Assembly (NCBI RefSeq): GCF_900110925.1
Contig: NZ_FOFP01000015.1
Location: forward strand, 62,001 to 126,000
Source: Pseudomonas cuatrocienegasensis
Lineage (GTDB): Bacteria > Pseudomonadota > Gammaproteobacteria > Pseudomonadales > Pseudomonadaceae
DNA: 64,000 nucleotides
Direction: 5' to 3'
Shown here one piece after another: positions 56,934 to 64,000 of this stretch. The translations under genes and the position numbers were made by a program. Numbering within the stretch: position 1 is the first letter of the stretch; each line of letters starts with the position of its first letter. Below the pieces are notes generated by a model. The model ran no database searches. It had not been told where the DNA came from and saw only the letters and a list, made by a program, of their open reading frames with translations.

Positions 56934-57967
56934 AGCCCGTTCTTACACCGCGCTCACTGTTTATTGCACTGGGCCTGTTGCTCGCGCTTGCGCTCTGGTT
57001 GTCCCTGGCCCTGGGGCCGGTCAGCCTGCCGCTGCTCGATACGCTGCAGGCGGCGCTGCGCCTGCTCGGGGCGCCGCTTGGCGGTGCCGAATTGGATCAG
57101 GCTGAGTTGATTCTCGGGCAGATTCGTTTGCCGCGTACCTTGCTGGGCCTGGCGGTGGGCGCCGTGCTGGCGCTCTGTGGCGTGGCCATGCAGGGGCTGT
57201 TTCGCAACCCGCTGGCTGACCCCGGACTGGTCGGGGTGTCCAGCGGCGCCGCATTGGGTGCGGCGGTGGCGATAGTCGGCGGCGCTGCCTTGGGCGGCCT
57301 ACCGCAGGTCTACGCTCCTTATCTGCTGTCGCTCTGCGCGTTTGCCGGCGGCCTGGGGGTGACGGCGTTGGTCTACCGTCTCGGCCGGCGCGATGGCCAA
57401 ACCAGTGTCACCACCATGCTGCTGGCCGGCATTGCCCTGAATGCCCTGGCGTTCGCCTGCATCGGCCTGTTCACCTACCTGGCCGATGACGCCACCCTGC
57501 GTACCCTGACGTTCTGGAACCTGGGTAGCCTCAATGGCGCCAGCTACAGCCGGTTGTGGCCGCTGCTGCTGGTCACTCTGGCGGTGGCGCTGTGGCTGCC
57601 GCGCCGGGCCAAGGCGCTGAACGCCCTGCTGCTGGGCGAGTCGGAAGCGCGTCACCTGGGCTTTGCCGTGGAGCGGCTCAAGCGTGAGCTGGTGTTCTGC
57701 ACCGCCCTGGGCGTGGGCGCAGCTGTGGCGGCGGCAGGGATGATCGGCTTTATCGGTTTGGTCGTGCCGCACCTGGTGCGCCTGCTGGTCGGGCCGGATC
57801 ACCGGGTGTTGCTGCCCGCTTCGGCACTGGCTGGCGCCAGCCTGTTGCTGTTCGCCGATTTGATCGCCCGTTTGCTGCTGGCCCCGGCCGAGCTGCCGAT
57901 CGGCATCGTCACGGCGTTGCTCGGTGCGCCATTCTTCCTCTATCTGCTGTTGCGAGGGCGCACCTGA
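56930..57967 (+). CDS. phuU: Haem ABC transporter permease PhuU
   Basis: A 345-residue FecCD-family permease with about ten helices. It has RLPRTLLGLAVGAVLALCGVAMQGLFRNPLADPGLVGVSSGAALGA and FIGLVVPHLVRLLVGPDHR, the family's ATPase-coupling EAA-like loop. ATG 56930 overlaps phuT; the stop overlaps phuV. Confidence 0.95.
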   Translation: MKPVLTPRSLFIALGLLLALALWLSLALGPVSLPLLDTLQAALRLLGAPLGGAELDQAELILGQIRLPRTLLGLAVGAVLALCGVAMQGLFRNPLADPGLVGVSSGAALGAAVAIVGGAALGGLPQVYAPYLLSLCAFAGGLGVTALVYRLGRRDGQTSVTTMLLAGIALNALAFACIGLFTYLADDATLRTLTFWNLGSLNGASYSRLWPLLLVTLAVALWLPRRAKALNALLLGESEARHLGFAVERLKRELVFCTALGVGAAVAAAGMIGFIGLVVPHLVRLLVGPDHRVLLPASALAGASLLLFADLIARLLLAPAELPIGIVTALLGAPFFLYLLLRGRT

Positions 57968-58734
57968 TGCTGCGTGTCGAGAACCTGGCGGTAAAGCGCG
58001 GGCCCTGCACGGTGCTGGCGGAGGTCGATCTGGCGCTGCTGCCCGGCGAAGTGCTGGGCGTGCTCGGCCCCAATGGCGCCGGCAAGAGCACGCTGCTCGG
58101 CGCGCTTAGCGGCGAGTTGCCGGTGGCGCAGGGGCAGGTCTGGCTCGGCCAGCAGGCCCTGGCGGACTGGAACCCGGTCGAGCGCGCGCAACGCCTGGCC
58201 GTATTGCCGCAGACCTCGACGCTGAGCTTCGCCTTCAGTGTCGAGGCGGTCGTCGGCATGGGCCGGCTGCCCCATGCCAGCGGTCAGCAGCGCGATGCGC
58301 AGATCGTCGGCGAGGCGTTGGCCGCCGCCGATGCCAGCCACCTGGCCGGGCGCAGCTACCTGGCGCTGTCCGGCGGTGAGCGCCAGCGCGTGCACCTGGC
58401 GCGGGTGCTGGCGCAGCTCTGGCCAGGGGCGGCGGGGCAGGTGCTGTTGCTCGATGAGCCGACTTCGATGCTCGACCCACTGCACCAGCACACCACCTTG
58501 CAGGCAGTGCGGCGCTTTGCCGAGCAGGGCGCCGCGGTGCTGGTGATCGTGCATGACCTGAACCTCGCGGCCCGCTATTGTGATCGCCTGCTCCTGCTGC
58601 GCGAGGGCCGTCCCTACGCGCTCGGCAGCCCGGAGCAAGTGCTGCGTGCCGAACCGCTGCAGGCGGTTTTCGGTCTGGATGTCCTGGTGCAGCAACACCC
58701 GGAGCGCGGCCACCCGTTGATCATTGCTCGCTGA
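57967..58734 (+). CDS. phuV: Haem ABC transporter ATP-binding protein PhuV
   Basis: A 255-residue ATPase with Walker A (GPNGAGKST), signature LSGGERQRV, Walker B (VLLLDEPTS) and the H-loop VIVHDLN. It energises haem import with PhuU. Its start overlaps the phuU stop (TGATG). Confidence 0.96.
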   Translation: MLRVENLAVKRGPCTVLAEVDLALLPGEVLGVLGPNGAGKSTLLGALSGELPVAQGQVWLGQQALADWNPVERAQRLAVLPQTSTLSFAFSVEAVVGMGRLPHASGQQRDAQIVGEALAAADASHLAGRSYLALSGGERQRVHLARVLAQLWPGAAGQVLLLDEPTSMLDPLHQHTTLQAVRRFAEQGAAVLVIVHDLNLAARYCDRLLLLREGRPYALGSPEQVLRAEPLQAVFGLDVLVQQHPERGHPLIIAR

Positions 58735-58743
58735 GGGTTTGCC

Positions 58744-59625
58744 ATGCGCCTGTTGTCGTTCGTCCTGTTGCTCTGTTTGGCCGGCTGCCAGGCACATCTG
58801 CCGGCACTGCCCGCGTGGCAGTTGCCAAGCGAGGGGCAGGCGCCCGGTGTTGGGCAGATCATCGATCTGCGCAGCGGCCAGGCCCTGAGCCCGGCGCAAC
58901 TGGTCGAGCAATTGGCTGACGCGCCGCAGGTTTTGGTCGGTGAGCGGCATGACAACCCCGACCACCACGCCCTGCAACTCTGGTTGTTACAGGCCCTGGC
59001 CAGTCAGCGCGGGCAGGGCAGCCTGCTGCTGGAAATGCTCACGCCAAGCCAGCAGGCCCAGGTCGATGGCGTGCGCCCAACACTGGCGCGGGGCGAGGCG
59101 GTGACTGATCTAGCCGCCGCGCTGAGCTGGGAGAAGGGCTGGGATTGGGCGCTGTACGGCCCCGTGGTGCGGTATGCCCTGGCGCAGCCTTACCCGTTGC
59201 GGGCGGCCAACCTGGACCGTGCCGAGGTCATGGCTATCTACCGTGCCGTGCCGCCGCTCAAGGGCGCCGCGGCGAGTGCGCCCGCTGTGCGCGAGGCGCT
59301 GCTGGCGCAGATTCGCACCTCACACTGCGACCTGCTGCCTGAAAGCCAGTTGCCCGCCATGCTCGCCGTGCAGCAGCAGCGCGACCTGCGCATGGCGCAA
59401 GCGCTGCAGGCAGCCGCGACGCCGAGCCTGCTATTTGCCGGGGCTTACCATGTGCGGCGTGACCTCGGCGCGCCGCTGCATTTGCGTGATCTTGGTCTGC
59501 CCGCCGACGAACGGGTACTGATCCTCGCCGAAGCCGGCAAACCGGTCAGTGCGGCCATGGCTGACTATGTCTGGTACACCCCAGGCGTGGCCGAACAGGA
59601 CCTCTGCGCCCAGCTGCGGCGCTGA
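58744..59625 (+). CDS. phuW: ChaN-family haem-related lipoprotein PhuW
   Basis: A 293-residue outer-membrane or periplasmic lipoprotein. The lipobox is LAGC. A ChaN/Tiki-like domain follows (VLVGERHDNPDHHALQLWLLQAL; LLLEMLTPSQQ). ChaN binds haem, and PhuW is the last gene of the haem operon in P. aeruginosa. ATG 58744 (MRLLSFVLLLCLAGC), 9 bp after phuV. Confidence 0.9.
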   Translation: MRLLSFVLLLCLAGCQAHLPALPAWQLPSEGQAPGVGQIIDLRSGQALSPAQLVEQLADAPQVLVGERHDNPDHHALQLWLLQALASQRGQGSLLLEMLTPSQQAQVDGVRPTLARGEAVTDLAAALSWEKGWDWALYGPVVRYALAQPYPLRAANLDRAEVMAIYRAVPPLKGAAASAPAVREALLAQIRTSHCDLLPESQLPAMLAVQQQRDLRMAQALQAAATPSLLFAGAYHVRRDLGAPLHLRDLGLPADERVLILAEAGKPVSAAMADYVWYTPGVAEQDLCAQLRR

Positions 59626-59783
59626 TTTTTACCTGCCCGGCGAGCCGCTGTCCGCCGTCCAGCGCCTAGCCCCTGCGCACTTTCAACGCCTTCGCAAGGC
59701 AATGACTGATTTCGGTGCGTGGGCGCACCAAAAAAATACCTGTTTGACAAGTTTTCAGGTTTTGGCGCAGATTATTGCCATGC

Positions 59784-59793
59784 CAAACGTTTG
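59784..59793. promoter_or_regulatory. LacI/PurR-type operator candidate
   Basis: CAAACGTTTG is a perfect 10-bp palindrome centred on CG, the form of PurR/CytR-type LacI-family operators. It is 110 bp upstream of the cdd start site predicted below. Confidence 0.45.
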
Positions 59794-59836
59794 CTACACG
59801 CTGAATGTCGGGCTAACACTCTAAAAAACAACAATT

Positions 59837-59853
59837 TTTCAGGCGGCCTGAAA
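59837..59853. promoter_or_regulatory. Palindromic site upstream of the cdd promoter
   Basis: TTTCAGG-CGG-CCTGAAA, a 7-bp perfect inverted repeat, lying 15 bp upstream of the -24 promoter element. A regulator site of unknown owner. Confidence 0.5.
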
Positions 59854-59867
59854 TCCTTTTTTCAAGT

Positions 59868-59882
59868 TGGCGCGGCACTTGC
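59868..59882 (+). promoter_or_regulatory. Sigma54 promoter of the nucleoside operon
   Basis: TGGCGCGGCACTTGC, followed by T, fits TGGCACG-N4-TTGCW with one change and correct -24/-12 spacing. The predicted start is near 59894, 34 bases before the cdd ATG. Confidence 0.7.
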
Positions 59883-59927
59883 TGTAGCTGACCGACAAGA
59901 CAGGTTTCGAAGACGCCCGGAGTGCTC

Positions 59928-60347
59928 ATGACGCATACCCCCATCACCGCTTCGCAGGTCGCTACGCTGCTCGATGCAGCCCGCCAGGCCAGCACCCGCG
60001 CCTATTGCCGCTACTCCGATTTTCCCGTCGGAGCCGCGCTGCTGACCCATGACGATCGCCTTATCACAGGCTGCAACGTGGAAAACGCCTCGTTCGGCCT
60101 GACCAACTGCGCCGAGCGCAGCGCGCTCTTCGCCGCCATCAGTCAGGGTTACGCCCCGCGCAGTTTCAAGGCGCTGGTGGTGTATGCACCCAAGGTCGAG
60201 CTGATCAGCCCCTGCGGCGCCTGTCGCCAGGTGATCAGCGAGCTGCTCGAGGCCGATTGCCCGGTGTATTGCTGCGGCAGCGATGACAGCCAGATGCGCC
60301 AGTGGCGCACCGATGAGCTGCTACCCGGCGCTTTCAGCTTTCCCTGA
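59928..60347 (+). CDS. cdd: Cytidine deaminase
   Basis: Deaminates (deoxy)cytidine to (deoxy)uridine. The 139-residue homotetramer-type enzyme has CNVENASFGLTNCAERSALFAAI (catalytic Glu in CAE) and the zinc motif SPCGACRQVISEL. ATG 59928 (MTHTPITASQ) has GGAG 5 bases upstream; an in-frame GTG at 59922 is less likely. First gene of the nucleoside salvage cluster. Confidence 0.95.
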   Translation: MTHTPITASQVATLLDAARQASTRAYCRYSDFPVGAALLTHDDRLITGCNVENASFGLTNCAERSALFAAISQGYAPRSFKALVVYAPKVELISPCGACRQVISELLEADCPVYCCGSDDSQMRQWRTDELLPGAFSFP

Positions 60348-60416
60348 ATCTACCTTCGGGCTGCCCCACGCAGCTCGCCCCTATCGTCTATTGCCCTGTA
60401 GCGGGAGCCCTGCGCC

Positions 60417-61676
60417 ATGAGTTTGATCGGCATCGTCGTGTTGTTGCTTGTTGCCATCGCCTTTTCCAGTAACCGACGGGCCATTCGCCCACGGACGGTG
60501 ATCGGCGCCTTTCTGATTCAGGCTGGTCTGGGCGCCTTCGTGCTCTACGTGCCCTGGGGGCAGGAAGTGCTGCTCAACTTGTCCGGTGCTGTGTCGGCGC
60601 TGCAGAGCGCGGCCAACGAAGGCATCGCCTTTCTGTTTGGCGGTTTGGCCGGTGACAAAATGTTTGAAGTCTTCGGCGGCGGTGGTTTTGTTTTCGCCAT
60701 TCGCGTGCTGCCGCTGATTGTGTTCTTCAGTGCCTTTATCGCAGTGCTCTACTACCTGGGGGTAATGACCCTGATTATCCGGGTGATCGGCGGCGCCCTG
60801 CGCTGGGTGTTGGGCACCAGTCGTACGGAGTCGATGTCGGCCACCGCCAATATCTTTGTCGGCCAGACCGAAGCGCCGCTGGTGGTGCGCCCCTTTATCC
60901 CGCGCATGACCCGCTCGGAACTGTTCGCGGTCATGGTCGGTGGCTTGGCCTCGGTCGCCGGCTCGGTGTTGATCGGCTATGCCAGCCTGGGTGTCGAACT
61001 CAAGTACCTGATCGCCGCCAGCTTCATGGCAGCCCCGGGTGGATTGCTGATGGCCAAGCTGATGGAGCCGGAGACCAGCAAGCCGCATGACGATCCCAGT
61101 GACTTGCAGCAAGGTGAAGACGAGCGTCCGACCAATGTGCTCGATGCGGCCGCCAGCGGTGCTTCCAGTGGCTTGATGCTGGCGCTCAACGTCGGCGCCA
61201 TGCTGTTGGTGTTTATCGCCCTGATTGCCGTGCTCAACGGTTTGCTGGGCTGGTTCGGCGGCCTGGTCGGCTACCCACAGGTAAGCCTGCAGGGGCTGCT
61301 CGGTTACCTGTTCGCACCGCTGGCCTTCGTCATCGGCGTGCCCTGGGGCGAAGCGGTTCAGGCCGGCAGTTTTATCGGCCAGAAACTGGTGCTTAACGAG
61401 TTTGTCGCCTACATCGATTTCGCCCGTTACATCGATCCGGCCAAAGCGCTGGAGAGCGGTGTGCAGGTGCTCTCGGCGCAAACCCAGGTCATCGTCACCT
61501 TTGCCTTGTGCGGCTTCGCCAACCTGTCCTCGATCGGCATCCTCCTCGGCGGCCTTGGCGTGATGGCGCCGACTCGGCGCAAGGAGCTGGCTGAGTTGGG
61601 CCTCAAGGCGGTGCTCGCCGGCACCCTGTCCAACCTGATGAGCGCGGCGTTGGCCGGCCTGTTCGTTTCACTTTAA
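60417..61676 (+). CDS. nupC: Concentrative nucleoside transporter (NupC family)
   Basis: A 419-residue inner-membrane H+/nucleoside symporter with about ten helices. It has LFGGLAGDKMFEVFGGGGFVFAIRVLP, VGQTEAPLVVRPFIPRMTRSELF, GYASLGVELKYLIAASFMAAPGGLLMAK and CGFANLSSIGILLGG. It imports nucleosides that cdd, deoA and deoC catabolise. ATG 60417 (MSLIGIVVLLLVAIAF). Confidence 0.94.
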   Translation: MSLIGIVVLLLVAIAFSSNRRAIRPRTVIGAFLIQAGLGAFVLYVPWGQEVLLNLSGAVSALQSAANEGIAFLFGGLAGDKMFEVFGGGGFVFAIRVLPLIVFFSAFIAVLYYLGVMTLIIRVIGGALRWVLGTSRTESMSATANIFVGQTEAPLVVRPFIPRMTRSELFAVMVGGLASVAGSVLIGYASLGVELKYLIAASFMAAPGGLLMAKLMEPETSKPHDDPSDLQQGEDERPTNVLDAAASGASSGLMLALNVGAMLLVFIALIAVLNGLLGWFGGLVGYPQVSLQGLLGYLFAPLAFVIGVPWGEAVQAGSFIGQKLVLNEFVAYIDFARYIDPAKALESGVQVLSAQTQVIVTFALCGFANLSSIGILLGGLGVMAPTRRKELAELGLKAVLAGTLSNLMSAALAGLFVSL

Positions 61677-61678
61677 GC

Positions 61679-61734
61679 GGGGCGCTCGCCCCACAGTCAC
61701 CCCTGGTCACCGTTCAGGCCTCACTCGAGGCCTG
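61679..61734 (+). other. Two hairpins between nupC and the Tsx-like gene
   Basis: GGGGCG-CT-CGCCCC at 61679-61692 and CAGGCCT / AGGCCTG at 61715-61734. Neither has a T-run, so they are probably mRNA-processing or stabilising hairpins. Confidence 0.4.
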
Positions 61735-61799
61735 CGGGAACCCTTTGCCCCACGGTCGCCCAAGCGGGCGCTATATCACTCGCGAGAAAGGAGAGTCCG

Positions 61800-62624
61800 A
61801 TGTCCATTACCCGTCATACCGCTGTACCGTCCCTGGGCCAGGGCGCTCGCTGGCTGGGTTGTGCCACTGCACTGGCGGTGAGCCCGCAGGTGCTGGCCGA
61901 TGCGTTCGAGCCAGTGTGGTCGTTCCGTAACGTGTCGCTCAATTACCTGGACTGGTCCAAGGGCACCGAAGACCGTACGGCCAGCAACGCCGCGAAAGGC
62001 GATTTCTTCTTCCTCGAAGTGGAAGGCGGGGTGGGCTTTACCTGGGGTGAGTTCTACGGCTTTGCCGACTGGGAAAACCCGGGCAACAAGAAGCGCGAGG
62101 ACGATGGCCGCGACCAGCGCCGCAGCGCTGCCAAGATCACCTCGCACCTGTACTTGGGCGAGTCGCCGTTTTCCGTCTACCTGCATGTCTACGATTTTCG
62201 TGACCCCGGCTATGACGGGCGCGAGCAGGACCAGGTCGTCGGCCTGGGCTATCGCCACACCTTCGACAATGGCCTGTGGTTCAAGCCGTTTCTTGGCGTC
62301 GCCCACGTCAACAGCGCCAACTACAGCGGGATGAACGGTTACATGGCAGGCTGGGTGGCCGGTTACGATTTCACCGTGATGGAGCAGAAACTCAGTGTCA
62401 CCAACTGGCATGAGCTGACCTTCGACCGTGATGACGACTATGTCAGCGAGAACTACGTCAACGGCAGCGCCGGCAAAATGGGTAATAACGGCGCGGTCTC
62501 GCTCTGGTGGCACCCCGTGTCGGCCATCACCGCCGGCGTGCAGTACCGTTACTCGATGAACAAGCTTGGCACCCCGGACGATTACCAGAACGCGATGATC
62601 TATACCCTCAAATATAATTTCTGA
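61800..62624 (+). CDS. Tsx/OmpK-family nucleoside channel porin
   Basis: A 274-residue outer-membrane protein with a signal peptide (CATALAVSPQVLA|DA) and a beta-barrel with the OmpK/Tsx segment VWSFRNVSLNYLDWSKGTE and final strand YTLKYNF. It passes nucleosides across the outer membrane to NupC. ATG 61800 (MSITRHTAVPSLGQG), preceded by AAAGGAGAG. Confidence 0.9.
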   Translation: MSITRHTAVPSLGQGARWLGCATALAVSPQVLADAFEPVWSFRNVSLNYLDWSKGTEDRTASNAAKGDFFFLEVEGGVGFTWGEFYGFADWENPGNKKREDDGRDQRRSAAKITSHLYLGESPFSVYLHVYDFRDPGYDGREQDQVVGLGYRHTFDNGLWFKPFLGVAHVNSANYSGMNGYMAGWVAGYDFTVMEQKLSVTNWHELTFDRDDDYVSENYVNGSAGKMGNNGAVSLWWHPVSAITAGVQYRYSMNKLGTPDDYQNAMIYTLKYNF

Positions 62625-62630
62625 TGCCGC

Positions 62631-62650
62631 CACCCGCCCTCCGGCGGGTG
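62631..62650 (+). terminator. Intercistronic hairpin before deoC
   Basis: CACCCGCC / GGCGGGTG with a 4-base loop, then TCTTTG. A weak terminator or mRNA-stabilising hairpin inside the operon. Confidence 0.5.
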
Positions 62651-62675
62651 TCTTTGCCACTGCCGAGAATTTGCC

Positions 62676-63449
62676 ATGACTGCCGATCAAACCCTGGCCC
62701 AGCAGGCCGTTGCGCTGCTCGACCTGACTTCCCTCAACGCCGACGACGACGAGGCGCGCATCATCGCCCTGTGCCAGCGGGCGCTCAGCCCAGCCGGCAC
62801 GGTGGCGGCGGTGTGCGTCTACCCAGCGTTCGTCGCGCTGGCGCGGCGCACCCTGGATGAGCTGGGCGGCGCAGCCGTGCGGGTGGCGACTGTGACCAAC
62901 TTCCCGGCGGGGGCGGCGGATGTCGAGGCTGCCGCTGCACAAACCGCTGCTGCAGTAGCAGCGGGCGCCGACGAAGTAGATGTGGTCTACCCCTATCGCG
63001 CGTTACTGGCGGGCGATGCCGCCGTGGGCCGCGCCCTGGTGGCCGCTTGTCGGGCGGCGTGCGGTAGCCGCGTACTGCTCAAGGTGATTCTGGAAACCGG
63101 CGAGTTGCAGGACCCCGCGCTGATCCGTCAGGCCAGCCTGGATGCTATCGATGCGGGCGCCGACTTTATCAAGACCAGCACTGGCAAGGTGGCTGTCAAC
63201 GCCACCGCCGAGGCGGCGCGGATCATGCTCGCGGCGATTGTCGAGCGTGGTGCGCAGGTGGGCTTCAAACCGGCCGGGGGCATCCGCACCCTGGCCGATG
63301 CGCGGCTGTATATCGACTTGGCGGGCGAGATCCTGGGTGCCGACTGGGTCACGCCGGCGCACCTGCGTCTCGGTGCATCCAGCCTGCTGGATGATCTGTT
63401 GGCGACCTTGGGCCAGGCAGCGGCAGCGGGGCACCACAGTGGCTACTGA
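62676..63449 (+). CDS. deoC: Deoxyribose-phosphate aldolase
   Basis: Splits 2-deoxyribose 5-phosphate to glyceraldehyde 3-phosphate and acetaldehyde. The 257-residue class I aldolase has VVYPYRALLAGD, KVILETGELQD and the Schiff-base lysine in FIKTSTGKVAVNAT, plus GFKPAGGIRTLADA. ATG 62676 (MTADQTLAQQAVALLDLTSL). Overlaps deoA by 11 bp. Confidence 0.96.
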   Translation: MTADQTLAQQAVALLDLTSLNADDDEARIIALCQRALSPAGTVAAVCVYPAFVALARRTLDELGGAAVRVATVTNFPAGAADVEAAAAQTAAAVAAGADEVDVVYPYRALLAGDAAVGRALVAACRAACGSRVLLKVILETGELQDPALIRQASLDAIDAGADFIKTSTGKVAVNATAEAARIMLAAIVERGAQVGFKPAGGIRTLADARLYIDLAGEILGADWVTPAHLRLGASSLLDDLLATLGQAAAAGHHSGY

Positions 63450-64000
63450 GCTGTGGCTGGCCCAGGAAGTGATTGGCCAGAAGCGCGACGGCCAGGTGCT
63501 CGCGGCGGCGGATATCCAGCGGTTTGTCGAAGGTATTACCGACGGCAGCGTGGGCGAGGGGCAGATGGCCGCCTTTGCCATGGCCGTGCTGCTCAAGGGC
63601 ATGACGGTCGCCGAACGTATCGCGCTGACCTGCGCCATGCGTGACTCCGGCCAGGTGCTGCAGTGGCAGTTGCCCGGCCCGGTGGTGGACAAGCACTCCA
63701 CCGGCGGCGTCGGTGATCTGGTCAGCCTGGTCCTGGCACCGCTGCTGGCCGCCTGTGGCTGCTATGTGCCGATGATTTCCGGGCGTGGCCTGGGCCACAC
63801 CGGCGGCACCCTGGATAAACTCGAGAGCATCCCCGGTTACTGCATCCAGCCCACCCCCGAGCGCTTGCGTGAGGTGGTTGCCGAGGTTGGCTGCGCGATC
63901 ATCGGCCAGACCGCCGACCTGGCGCCGGCGGACAAACGCCTGTATGCCATTCGTGATGTCACCGCCACCGTCGAGTCGATTGACCTGATCACCGCCTCGA
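63439..64000 (+). CDS. deoA: Thymidine phosphorylase, 5' part
   Basis: Partial, cut by the window end. Phosphorolyses thymidine to thymine and deoxyribose 1-phosphate. GTG start at 63439 gives VATELWLAQEVIGQKRDG. The family signature is visible: KHSTGGVGDLVSLVLAPLLA and SGRGLGHTGGTLDKLES, with the lysine/arginine phosphate site. About 187 codons are in the window. It overlaps deoC, so coupling is likely. Its product feeds deoC only after phosphopentomutase (deoB), which is not seen here. Confidence 0.93.
   Translation, partial: MATELWLAQEVIGQKRDGQVLAAADIQRFVEGITDGSVGEGQMAAFAMAVLLKGMTVAERIALTCAMRDSGQVLQWQLPGPVVDKHSTGGVGDLVSLVLAPLLAACGCYVPMISGRGLGHTGGTLDKLESIPGYCIQPTPERLREVVAEVGCAIIGQTADLAPADKRLYAIRDVTATVESIDLITAS

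Overview
The window is a stretch of chromosome from a Pseudomonas species (Gammaproteobacteria). The gene order rbfA-truB-rpsO-pnp, acs-pgi-panC-panB-folK-pcnB-crcZ-cbrB-cbrA-cbrX, gluQ-dksA-aminotransferase-sfsA and phuR/phuSTUVW is what I remember of the P. aeruginosa PAO1 chromosome. The protein sequences, high-GC codon use, CbrAB/CrcZ, azurin and DesT/DesB agree with that genus. I cannot fix the species.

Layout. 1-4.0 kb: translation and RNA-decay genes on + (rbfA 3' end, truB, rpsO, pnp). 4-13.5 kb: a zinc-ribbon/TPR membrane protein, a secreted BON protein, then on - a rhomboid protease, two tandem DUF2845 proteins, a DUF748 protein, a 23S-type methyltransferase and an MpaB/DUF2236 protein. 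13.9-21.5 kb (-): acs, pgi, panC, panB, folK, pcnB, with no panD between panC and pgi. 21.6-26.8 kb (-): the carbon-catabolite module crcZ-cbrB-cbrA-cbrX, including a clear sigma54 promoter for the CrcZ sRNA. 27.0-33.8 kb (+): a three-gene transglutaminase / circularly permuted ATP-grasp-alpha-E / transglutaminase cluster behind a near-consensus sigma54 promoter. This is the best candidate here for a poorly described biochemical system. 33.8-48.5 kb: DUF808, a LOG-family gene split by a mobile repeat, azurin, a non-coding region rich in DnaA-box-like 9-mers, ureEFG plus hupE, desT / reductase / desB, osmE, an AEC carrier, a lipase-like hydrolase, a diguanylate cyclase and a bicupin. 48.5-52.5 kb: gluQ, dksA, an aminotransferase, sfsA and a Rieske protein. 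52.5-59.6 kb: the haem-uptake genes phuR and phuSTUVW. 59.9-64 kb: a nucleoside salvage operon (cdd, nupC, tsx-like porin, deoC, start of deoA), also behind a sigma54-type promoter.

The most unusual non-coding content is a family of palindromic mobile repeats. There are two 267-bp copies, one expanded 296-bp copy and one collapsed 49-bp copy, all with terminal inverted repeats of about 20 bp. One copy disrupts a LOG-family gene and another sits 7 bp upstream of a start codon. A second, unrelated 191-bp element with 18-bp inverted ends lies behind desB, and a REP-like palindrome occurs twice. Relative to my memory of PAO1, the roughly 21.7 kb between cbrX and gluQ is a synteny break.

Four sigma54 promoter matches (crcZ, the ATP-grasp cluster, ureE and cdd), together with CbrAB, CrcZ and a CA motif over the acs ribosome-binding site, suggest that much of the window is tied to carbon/nitrogen control. 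All function calls rest on reading motifs and on remembered families; no searches were run.
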